From NCBI GenBank assembly GCA_964505385.1, contig CAZDIA010000048.1:1-17758 (forward strand): a DNA stretch of 17,758 bases, written 5' to 3'. The first letter of the stretch is position 1. The number at the start of each line of letters is the position of its first letter. Positions 1 through 6,388 of the stretch are shown one piece after another. The notes below the pieces were generated by a model. That model had not been told where the DNA came from, ran no database searches, and was given only the letters and a program-made list of their open reading frames with translations. The translations under genes were made by a program, and so were the position numbers. This DNA is from SLJN01 sp964505385 (GTDB lineage: Bacteria > Bacteroidota > Rhodothermia > Balneolales > Natronogracilivirgulaceae).

Positions 1-55
1 GGCACCGAGGCACCGAGGCACCGAGGCACCGAGGCACCGAGGCACCGAGGCACCG
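1..55. repeat. Left tandem array of an 8-bp repeat (GGCACCGA)
   Basis: Six exact copies of GGCACCGA are followed by a seventh copy cut after GGCACCG at position 55. The window opens on a unit boundary inside the array, so its true left end and copy number are unknown. The array lies 23 bp upstream of the four-helix-bundle gene. The same unit recurs in inverted orientation after that gene. The copies are identical, which suggests recent expansion or homogenisation. Confidence 0.97.
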
Positions 56-78
56 TTGAAATTAAAACTTAATAAATT

Positions 79-447
79 ATGGATAATTCGATAAAGACAT
101 TTCGGGATTTGAAGGTTTGGCAAAAGGGGATGGAACTCTGTTTATTGATTTATCAATCAACTGAAGAATTTCCTGACCGGGAAAAATTCGGTTTAACTTC
201 ACAAATGCGTAGATGTTCTGTATCGATACCTTCCAATATTGCAGAAGGATACCGTCGTAAATCAACAAAAGATTACATTAGATTTTTACAAATTACGATT
301 GGGGCTATTTATGAGCTTCAAACTCAAACTGAAATTTCAGAAAAATTGAAATACCTTAACCGCGAAGCCACAATACAAATTAACAGCAAATCAAACGAAA
401 TCGAACGGATGCTCTCAAGCCTGATTCAAAAACTCAGAACAGGCTAA
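79..447 (+). CDS. Four-helix-bundle protein, S23/23S rRNA intervening-sequence family
   Basis: This 122-residue protein is of usual length for the family. The family pattern is clear: FRDLKVWQKGMEL near residues 8-20, then FPDREKFGLTSQMRRCSVSIPSNIAEGYRRKS at about 31-62, followed by the YIRFLQITIGAIYELQTQ helix. Relatives fold as a four-helix bundle, assemble as pentamers in solved structures, and include the Avd accessory protein of diversity-generating retroelements. The cellular role of the stand-alone members is not established. The gene looks more AT-rich than its neighbours. No reverse transcriptase or variable repeat lies nearby, so a retroelement role has no support here. The ATG at 79 is the natural start, although no strong ribosome binding site precedes it. 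Confidence 0.9.
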   Translation: MDNSIKTFRDLKVWQKGMELCLLIYQSTEEFPDREKFGLTSQMRRCSVSIPSNIAEGYRRKSTKDYIRFLQITIGAIYELQTQTEISEKLKYLNREATIQINSKSNEIERMLSSLIQKLRTG

Positions 448-454
448 CAATCAC

Positions 455-488
455 TCGCTGCCTTGGTGCCTCGGTGCCTTGGTGCCTC
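455..488. repeat. Right inverted array of the 8-bp repeat
   Basis: Four consecutive 8-bp units follow the stop codon: TCGCTGCC, TTGGTGCC, TCGGTGCC, TTGGTGCC, then a trailing TC. One unit is the exact reverse complement of GGCACCGA. Two differ only by C to T at position 2, and the outermost differs at one other base. Unlike the left array, this one is degenerate. It ends 14 bp before the start codon of the hydratase gene. Confidence 0.9.
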
Positions 489-502
489 AATCCATATAAA
501 CC

Positions 503-1261
503 ATGTCACAAAACGCCGAAATAACCAAATCAACCGAAAACAACATTACAACTATTGAATTCTATCATCCTAAGGGAAATTCGATGCCGGGGGATCATTT
601 GCGGGAGTTGGCGCATACCATCCGTCAGGCCGGGGAGGATGCCGAAACCAAAGTGATACTCCTGAAATCCCGGGGAAACGGTGCTTTCTGTGCCGGAGCT
701 TCCTTTGATGAGCTGGTGTCCATTAGCAATTTTGAAGAGGGCAAGCGGTTTTTTATGGGTTTTGCGCTGGTGATCAATGCCATGCGAGAATGCCCGAAGT
801 TGATTGTGTGCCGCGTGCAGGGTAAAGTTGTAGGTGGCGGCGTTGGTATCGCTGCGGCGGCGGATTATACTTTAGCAACGGATACCGCTGCCATCAGACT
901 GAGTGAGCTTGCCCTGGGAATTGGTCCGTTCGTTGTGGGACCTGCCGTAGAGCGTAAAGTAGGCGCTTCGGCATTCGGTACGCTTTCATTGAATCCCACA
1001 GAGTGGCAGTCGGCTGAATGGGCATACCAACGCGGGTTTTATTCGGAGATTCATGCATCGATTGAAACGCTGGATGAAGCGGTTGAAAAACTTGTTACTA
1101 AACTTTCAAAATTTAGCCTCAAAGCGATGAAAGAAATGAAACGAGTGTTGTGGGAAAATGAAAGTGACTGGAATGAACTGCTGGAACAGCGGGCGGAAAT
1201 CAGTGGAAAACTGGTGCTGAGCGAAGAGGCACAAACTGCGATTGAGAAGGCAAGGAAATAA
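503..1261 (+). CDS. Enoyl-CoA hydratase/isomerase (crotonase) family protein
   Basis: This 252-residue crotonase-fold protein is normal length for the family and would act on a CoA thioester in the cytoplasm. Oxyanion-hole elements are visible as FCAGASFDEL (about residues 62-71) and VVGGGVGIAAAADYTLA (about 109-125). Of the two classical catalytic glutamates, the first (E144 in rat hydratase) is Gly115. The second is kept as Glu135 in RLSELALGIGP. This arrangement resembles methylglutaconyl-CoA hydratase-type and some isomerase members rather than typical beta-oxidation hydratases. A role in leucine or phenylacetate breakdown is possible given the paa genes 12 kb away, but it is not shown. 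The repeat array of the preceding element ends 14 bp before the ATG, so this gene's own promoter is not apparent. Confidence 0.9.
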   Translation: MSQNAEITKSTENNITTIEFYHPKGNSMPGDHLRELAHTIRQAGEDAETKVILLKSRGNGAFCAGASFDELVSISNFEEGKRFFMGFALVINAMRECPKLIVCRVQGKVVGGGVGIAAAADYTLATDTAAIRLSELALGIGPFVVGPAVERKVGASAFGTLSLNPTEWQSAEWAYQRGFYSEIHASIETLDEAVEKLVTKLSKFSLKAMKEMKRVLWENESDWNELLEQRAEISGKLVLSEEAQTAIEKARK

Positions 1262-1316
1262 AAATAATGCAGTATCTATATTTGATTTAAAACAGAAGGT
1301 TATCACTTTATGCCGC

Positions 1317-1332
1317 AAAAAAGCGCTTTTTT
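1317..1332. other. Perfect 16-bp palindrome in an intergenic gap
   Basis: AAAAAAGCGCTTTTTT is fully self-complementary and lies 56 bp after the hydratase stop and 79 bp before the aminotransferase start. As RNA it could form only a short A-U-rich hairpin with almost no loop, so it is a weak terminator candidate. It could also be a protein-binding site. Confidence 0.3.
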
Positions 1333-1411
1333 ATCTTAAATGAACTGGAATTCATGTTCAAGGTTACTAAATTAGAGGGGAGAAATTATTTCCGAAACTA
1401 AATCAATTACT

Positions 1412-2518
1412 ATGGATACAAGCCAGCTAATACCCGAAAACATTCAGAAATTACAGGCTTATACACCGGGAAAAACTATTGAGGAGGTTATTAAGGCGCA
1501 TAATCCAAAAAGGATTTCAAAACTGGCGTCAAACGAAAACCGGTTAGGGTGCAGCCCGAAAGCGGTAGAAAAAGCAAAAGAGAGTTTTGAAACTATAAAT
1601 AATTATCCGGATTCCGCTTCACTGGATCTTAAGCATAAATTAGCCGAATATCATGGAGTGCAACCGGATAGGCTCATTTTAGGCGCCGGGTCAGAAAGCC
1701 TGATTGCCATGATTACAAGAGCATTTTTCTCGGAAGGGGAGACTGCACTAACGGCGTCCGCAACTTTCGTTGGCTTTTTGGTTTCCTGCAGGATCAAGGG
1801 CATAAAGCTAAAGCAGGTTGATATATCGGATAATTACGGCTTTGATCTTGATAAAATAACTGAAGCATTAACGGACGAAGTGAAGCTTGTTTATTTCGCT
1901 AATCCAAATAATCCTACCGGAACCTACTTCACCAAGACGGAATTGGATAGATTTCTCGATAAAATCCCCTCAAACGTTTTGGTTGTATTGGATGAGGCCT
2001 ATTATGAATTTGCCAAAGATTATGCTCCCGATTATCCGGATGGATTGAAGTTTAATCACCCCAATGTCATAGTGCTGCGTACATTTTCCAAAGCATATGG
2101 CCTTGCCGGTTTCAGGGTAGGCTATGGAGTTGCGGAACCGGAGTTAATTTCTGCTATGAGTAAGACCAAGTTGGTATTTGAGCCTTCAGCTCCTGCTCAG
2201 TATGCTGCGTTGGGGGCTTTGGATGATCGCGAGTTTCTGCAAGAAACATGCAAAATAACGCATTTGGGTAGAGTACGGATTTATGAAGCTCTGGGGAATG
2301 TTAAGATCCCATTTGCCGAATCTTACGCCAACTCCGTTATGGCCGTTTTCGATAGTGAGCAGGAGGCAGAAAATTTCACCTATGAAATGCTTAAGCGCGG
2401 GGTGATATTGCGCAGACTGCCCGGATTCGGCCTCCCGAATTGTGTCAGGATTACCGTTGGAGTACAGGAGGAAATGGATCACTTTGAAGAAGCGTTATCA
2501 GAAATTTACAGCAGGTAA
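1412..2518 (+). CDS. hisC: Histidinol-phosphate-type PLP aminotransferase
   Basis: This 368-residue fold-type I aminotransferase is of normal HisC length. LASNENRLG (about 38-46) and ILGAGSESLI (89-98) match the family's N-terminal and PLP-phosphate regions. ANPNNPTG holds Asn167. LDEAYYEF carries the Asp194 that contacts the pyridine nitrogen. TFSKAYGLAGFRVGYG holds the Schiff-base lysine, Lys227. VRITVG near the end carries the carboxylate-binding arginine. The family converts imidazole-acetol phosphate and glutamate to histidinol phosphate, but close relatives act on aromatic amino acids. No other histidine genes are adjacent, so the substrate is open and the symbol is tentative. It sits 20 bp upstream of the LCP gene and is probably co-transcribed with it. 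Confidence 0.85.
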   Translation: MDTSQLIPENIQKLQAYTPGKTIEEVIKAHNPKRISKLASNENRLGCSPKAVEKAKESFETINNYPDSASLDLKHKLAEYHGVQPDRLILGAGSESLIAMITRAFFSEGETALTASATFVGFLVSCRIKGIKLKQVDISDNYGFDLDKITEALTDEVKLVYFANPNNPTGTYFTKTELDRFLDKIPSNVLVVLDEAYYEFAKDYAPDYPDGLKFNHPNVIVLRTFSKAYGLAGFRVGYGVAEPELISAMSKTKLVFEPSAPAQYAALGALDDREFLQETCKITHLGRVRIYEALGNVKIPFAESYANSVMAVFDSEQEAENFTYEMLKRGVILRRLPGFGLPNCVRITVGVQEEMDHFEEALSEIYSR

Positions 2519-2538
2519 TCTGAGTTGCAGGTGAAATC

Positions 2539-3438
2539 ATGAGTTTTAAAAAAAGCGTCTCTGTCGCAGGACTTGTTCTGGCAGTTGCCATCATTGGTTT
2601 GCTGATATATTTAGGTGGACAGGCTTTTTTTACTTTTGATTCCATTCGGGAAGAGGTAGATCGTGATCAGGATACTGCAGAAACGGTGGTAAGTGAGGAT
2701 TGGGATGAAAATTCCAGGATTTTCTTGTTATTTGGCATTGATCAGGAGGGCGGCGGTGTATCACACGGCCGCTCGGATGTAATTATGGTTAAAGCGGTAA
2801 ATTTTGAAACCGGGGAGATAGCTTCTATCTCCATTCCAAGAGATACCCGTGCAAAAATTGCCGGCAGGAGTTTTGAAAAGATCGGGCATTCATTTGCTTA
2901 TGGAACCGATACAGCTTTAGAAACTATTGAAAACTTTACGGGATTGCCGATTGATCATTATATCGCCCTGAATTTTGACGCGTTCATCAAATTTATTGAT
3001 ATGTTGGGGGGGCTGGAGTTGTATGTGGAGCGTGATATCCAAGTTCAGGATGTTGAAATTGAACAAGGGAAACAGGTATTAAGCGGGGAGGAAACGCTTA
3101 GTTATGTTCGGTTCAGAAATGATCAAGAAGGAGATTTTGGAAGAATACGCCGTCAGCAGCAGGTAATCCGGGAGGTTCTGGATCAGTCAATGAATATTCG
3201 AAACGCCGGCAATATTATGGAAATTCTGGATATAACAGGGGAGAATGTGGTTCACGATATACCCTTATCCGATGTCGCCAGAATAGTACGAAGTTTGTCC
3301 GGAATTACGGCGGATGATTATAATTCACTCTTTATGCTTTCAATTCGTGGGCTACTCGACGATACCTGGTATGCATACATTACTGATTTTGAAACTAAAT
3401 ATATCCGTAATCAAATGCTTGAGGTGTTGGAAAAGTAA
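2539..3438 (+). CDS. LytR-CpsA-Psr (LCP) family membrane-anchored protein
   Basis: This 299-residue protein has one N-terminal transmembrane helix (about residues 8-30), leaving an extracytoplasmic LCP domain. Family motifs are clear: GRSDVIMV (about 77-84), ISIPRDTRAKI (97-107) with the phosphate-binding arginine, KIGHSFAYG (114-122), then LGGLELYV, LSYVRFRND and DFGRIRRQQQVIREV. LCP proteins typically transfer undecaprenyl-phosphate-linked glycopolymers to peptidoglycan or another acceptor. In Gram-negatives the acceptor is usually unknown. An SD-like AGGTGA at 2529-2534, four bases before the ATG, supports this start. The gene follows the aminotransferase after 20 bp. No polysaccharide synthesis genes are nearby to suggest the polymer. 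Confidence 0.92.
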   Translation: MSFKKSVSVAGLVLAVAIIGLLIYLGGQAFFTFDSIREEVDRDQDTAETVVSEDWDENSRIFLLFGIDQEGGGVSHGRSDVIMVKAVNFETGEIASISIPRDTRAKIAGRSFEKIGHSFAYGTDTALETIENFTGLPIDHYIALNFDAFIKFIDMLGGLELYVERDIQVQDVEIEQGKQVLSGEETLSYVRFRNDQEGDFGRIRRQQQVIREVLDQSMNIRNAGNIMEILDITGENVVHDIPLSDVARIVRSLSGITADDYNSLFMLSIRGLLDDTWYAYITDFETKYIRNQMLEVLEK

Positions 3439-3459
3439 TCGCGAATTTAAGTTTGGATG

Positions 3460-3485
3460 AGCCGATAAATATTTCATGATCGGCT
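3460..3485. other. Hairpin after the LCP gene
   Basis: AGCCGAT (3460-3466) and ATCGGCT (3479-3485) form a perfect 7-bp stem with a 12-base loop, 22 bases past the LCP stop. No run of T follows on either strand, so an intrinsic terminator is only weakly supported. Confidence 0.3.
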
Positions 3486-3533
3486 TAGAATTTCATTATT
3501 ATCAAGTGACTTTGTATTTAAATAATTAGAAGT

Positions 3534-5633
3534 ATGCCAAAAACTAAATCCCGTTCCGGCAAAACCGGAGCACAGAAAATCGATTGGAAAGAGATCGCCC
3601 GAACAACCCTCATTTCCCGAACGATTGACCACATCGAGGAAAATGAACTGGTGCCGGCAAAAAAGGTATTATATCAATTTTCGGCGCGTGGACATGATGT
3701 TGCACAATCTATTCTCGGGCAACTACTTGATCATCCTTATGATGCAGCCGGGGCGTATTATCGGTCCAGGCCTTTTATGTTATCAATTGGATTAACAATT
3801 GAAGATGCCATTTCCGCGCCATTGATGAAGTCCGGCGGGTACAGCGATGGCCGGGATATCGGGGTGGTATGCAATATGCCGGCAAAGGATGGTACATTAA
3901 CTGTATTGCCAATGTCGGGGGATGTTGGCTCACAATATACTCCCTCAGCCGGATGGGCGCAGGCAATCGAATATCGTCGCAAACATCTTAATGAGCGAAG
4001 GTATAAAAACGCTATTTCTGTAGTACTTGGGGGAGATGGATCAGTAGCAACAAACGGATTTTGGTCTTCGCTAACTATCGCAACCACTCTTGAACTTCCG
4101 ATGCTTTTCTTTATTGAAGATAATGGATATGGGATTTCGGTGCCTAACGATCTTCAGACTCCAGGCGGAAATATAGTCGATAACCTCAGATCATTTAAAA
4201 ATCTCACGTTGTACGACGGAGATGGAACTGATCCTCAAAAAGCTGCACCCATGATAAAAAGGGCAGTGAATCATGTGAGAGGACGGAAGGGGCCGGCTAT
4301 GATCAGATTGACGATTCCAAGGCTGAGTGGCCATTCCGGGCAGGATAATCAGGCATATAAACCTAAAAAACTGATCGAGTGGGAAAAGCAAAACGATCCG
4401 ATGAAAAAACTGGAGCAATGGCTTCTTGAAAATCTTTTTTCCAAAGATGATTGGAAAAAACTTCAGGAAGATGTTGAAGAAGAAGTTAGAGAGGCTTTGG
4501 ATAAGGCAGAAGAGCGACCGGAACCTGATCCGGAGGAAACTACAAAATACTTGCTTTATGATGATGAAAGCGGTGGATCAGATGAGATGCAAAAACAAGG
4601 AGGATTACTACCCGAAGGGCATGAATTCCCGGCGGTTAAAACCACACCTGAACCTGAAAAACAGCGCATTAATCTCGTCGAAGCAATCCGCCGTACACTG
4701 GACTATGAGCTAAAAACCAATCCAAAAGTTCTTGTATTCGGTGAAGATGTCGGCCAGAAAGGTGGCGTACATGCCATAACTATGGGTTTACAAACTGAGC
4801 ACGGGGAGCAAAGGGTATTCGATACAAGTCTATCGGAGGAAGGCATCATTGGCCGGGCAGTAGGAATGGCATACGCCGGACTGATGCCGGTGCCGGAAAT
4901 ACAATTTCGAAAATATTCAGATCCGGCTACCGAACAGCTCAATAATTTGGGTACTATTCGCTGGCGAACGGCTAACCGGTTTGCCGCACCGATGGTGGTA
5001 CGCATGCCGGGTGGATTTGCCAAAATAGGTGATCCCTGGCATAGTGTGACTAATGAAACCTTTTTCGCTCACGCTGTCGGCTGGCAGGTAGCTTCACCGT
5101 CGAATGCAGAAGATGCGGTTGGACTCCTCCGCTATGCGATGCGTAGCAATAATCCAACCATGTTTTTTGAACATCGAAACCTTTTGGATGCCAAATGGGC
5201 GCGACGGCCATATCCGGGAGATGAATACATCGTTCCTTTCGGTAAAGCCCGAAAAACAGTGGAAGGTAATGAGGCTACTATTGTCACCTGGGGTGCTATG
5301 GTTGAACGCTGCGAACAAGCGGTTGAAAAAACCGGTATTTCGGCGGATGTATTAGACCTGCGAACGCTCTTTCCCTGGGATAAGCAGGCAGTACTGGATT
5401 CAATTCAAAAAACCAATCGATGTTTAATCGTTCATGAAGACAGTGAAACCGCTGGATTCGGCGCTGAAATCAGTGCGGTAATTGCCAAAGAAGCATTTAC
5501 CCACCTTGACGCTCCTGTTGACAGACTTGCGATGCCGGATGTACCGGTGCCTCACAATCTCGGTTTGATGGATTCAGTAGTACCGTCCCCGGAAAAAATT
5601 GCCGATAAACTGGAGGCTTTAGTTCAATTTTAA
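3534..5633 (+). CDS. Fused alpha-beta 2-oxo-acid dehydrogenase E1 component (thiamine diphosphate)
   Basis: This 699-residue protein joins both E1 subunits. The alpha half runs to about residue 300. It has SDGRD (104-108) and the ThDP/Mg motif GDGS (167-170) ending at the Asp-Asn pair of FIEDN (194-197). An acidic, low-complexity linker spans about 310-375. The beta half begins with LVEAIRRTLDYEL and shows VLVFGEDVGQKGGVHA, FDTSLSEEGIIGRAVGMAYAG and PEIQFRKYSDPA. E1 decarboxylates a 2-oxo acid and passes the acyl group to a lipoyl E2. Fused forms in this phylum are usually annotated as 2-oxoisovalerate (branched-chain) or pyruvate dehydrogenase E1. No E2 or E3 gene is in the window, so the substrate cannot be fixed. 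The usual HSQS of the beta subunit is HSVT here. Confidence 0.93.
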   Translation: MPKTKSRSGKTGAQKIDWKEIARTTLISRTIDHIEENELVPAKKVLYQFSARGHDVAQSILGQLLDHPYDAAGAYYRSRPFMLSIGLTIEDAISAPLMKSGGYSDGRDIGVVCNMPAKDGTLTVLPMSGDVGSQYTPSAGWAQAIEYRRKHLNERRYKNAISVVLGGDGSVATNGFWSSLTIATTLELPMLFFIEDNGYGISVPNDLQTPGGNIVDNLRSFKNLTLYDGDGTDPQKAAPMIKRAVNHVRGRKGPAMIRLTIPRLSGHSGQDNQAYKPKKLIEWEKQNDPMKKLEQWLLENLFSKDDWKKLQEDVEEEVREALDKAEERPEPDPEETTKYLLYDDESGGSDEMQKQGGLLPEGHEFPAVKTTPEPEKQRINLVEAIRRTLDYELKTNPKVLVFGEDVGQKGGVHAITMGLQTEHGEQRVFDTSLSEEGIIGRAVGMAYAGLMPVPEIQFRKYSDPATEQLNNLGTIRWRTANRFAAPMVVRMPGGFAKIGDPWHSVTNETFFAHAVGWQVASPSNAEDAVGLLRYAMRSNNPTMFFEHRNLLDAKWARRPYPGDEYIVPFGKARKTVEGNEATIVTWGAMVERCEQAVEKTGISADVLDLRTLFPWDKQAVLDSIQKTNRCLIVHEDSETAGFGAEISAVIAKEAFTHLDAPVDRLAMPDVPVPHNLGLMDSVVPSPEKIADKLEALVQF

Positions 5634-5750
5634 TCTATTGAGAAATTACACAAATACGTACCGGCAATTCCAAACAAAGAAAAATATGTTGATGCAGTCA
5701 TTATGCGTTAACTAAATGAGCTGCTATTACTTGAATCCAATTTCTCAGGC

Positions 5751-6215
5751 ATGAATAAATTTGTACTGCCCATTATAGCCATTTTTCTGTTTTCCTGTTC
5801 GGATACCCCTTCCTCACCGGACCTTGGAAGTCCCACAAGCGGCGAAGTCATTTTGAATGGCGAAGTGAAAAATGAAAATGACGAACCGATATCTGAAGTT
5901 CGAATAGAGGCGTTCGCTCATTTTGAAAAGGATTGCGAAGAAGGAGAAGTAGATTCGATCAGGTTCAGAGCAGCAGAGGATAATGGCGCACAGATGCCCG
6001 AAACGGATGATAACGGGGTTTTTGAAACCTATTCCCTGGCAGATGAGGGGAAAGAGGGCCAATGTATTGAAATAAATGCTACCCCAATGCGAGGCAATTA
6101 TCTGAGCAAGGAGGTAATCCGGAACATTGAGTTTGAGTATATAACTTACGATGAGGACGGTAATTCACAGCCCGAAATCATCACCATTGATTTTACATTG
6201 GAGGATGGATCATAA
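5751..6215 (+). CDS. Small predicted lipoprotein, function unknown
   Basis: This 154-residue protein has a short hydrophobic signal (FVLPIIAIFLF) ending in a lipobox, LFSC, with the lipidated cysteine at residue 16. The mature part is acidic and starts with a Ser/Pro-rich stretch. GEVILNGEVKNENDEPISEVRIEA resembles the first strands of a carboxypeptidase-regulatory-like (transthyretin-like) beta-sandwich. TDDNGVFETY and TIDFTLED fit its later strands, where oxidised polar side groups are common. Such domains typically serve surface or periplasmic binding in Bacteroidota. No neighbour points to a partner. It is separated from the E1 gene by 117 bp, so it may have its own promoter. Confidence 0.75.
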   Translation: MNKFVLPIIAIFLFSCSDTPSSPDLGSPTSGEVILNGEVKNENDEPISEVRIEAFAHFEKDCEEGEVDSIRFRAAEDNGAQMPETDDNGVFETYSLADEGKEGQCIEINATPMRGNYLSKEVIRNIEFEYITYDEDGNSQPEIITIDFTLEDGS

Positions 6216-6338
6216 AAGTTTTAGAGTAATTTGATGATTTGAAGTGGCTATAGTGATGTTCAGTTAAAGCAGGTGGCTGTTTTTAACTTACACTTAGACT
6301 AGCTGTATTATTACTTCATAGACTTCCGGAACACGATT

Positions 6339-6377
6339 ACTATATTTGGCGATGCTTTATGATCACCAAAATATAGT
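6339..6377. promoter_or_regulatory. Long imperfect hairpin in the 5' leader of the ABC-class ATPase gene
   Basis: The left arm 6339-6353 pairs with the right arm 6362-6377 around an 8-base loop. Fourteen of fifteen positions pair, with one bulged A at 6368 and one C-A mismatch. The structure ends 11 bases before the ATG at 6389, close enough to cover the ribosome landing site. There is no poly-T tract, so a terminator for the lipoprotein gene 124 bases upstream is less likely. It could control translation or be a protein-binding inverted repeat. Confidence 0.5.
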
Positions 6378-6388
6378 TCAATCATTCA

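Larger units (their letters stand above)
1..488 (+). mobile_element. Putative IVS-like element: four-helix-bundle gene between inverted 8-bp repeat arrays
   Basis: A single four-helix-bundle (S23/IVS family) gene is bracketed by GGCACCGA repeats on the left and their inverse on the right. Genes of this family are best known inside intervening sequences of 23S rRNA, where the ends pair into a stem. Here the ends could pair in the same way, but the surroundings are protein genes rather than rRNA. There is no transposase, and no target-site duplication can be judged because the left end is outside the window. Calling it mobile is inference from the terminal inverted arrays and the AT-rich gene. 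It could also be an old resident locus whose repeats expanded in place. Confidence 0.4.

Noticed and set aside
1315..1328. The 14-mer GCAAAAAAGCGCTT also occurs at 15551-15564, next to the paaA start.
   Set aside because: About one exact 14-mer pair is expected by chance in a window this size on both strands, more for A-rich words. The two contexts also differ, so shared regulation is not supported.
5639..5747. Inverted pair TGAGAAATT (5639-5647) and AATTTCTCA (5739-5747) around the E1-lipoprotein gap.
   Set aside because: Short arms about 90 bp apart with no further structure or mobile gene inside. Chance is likely.
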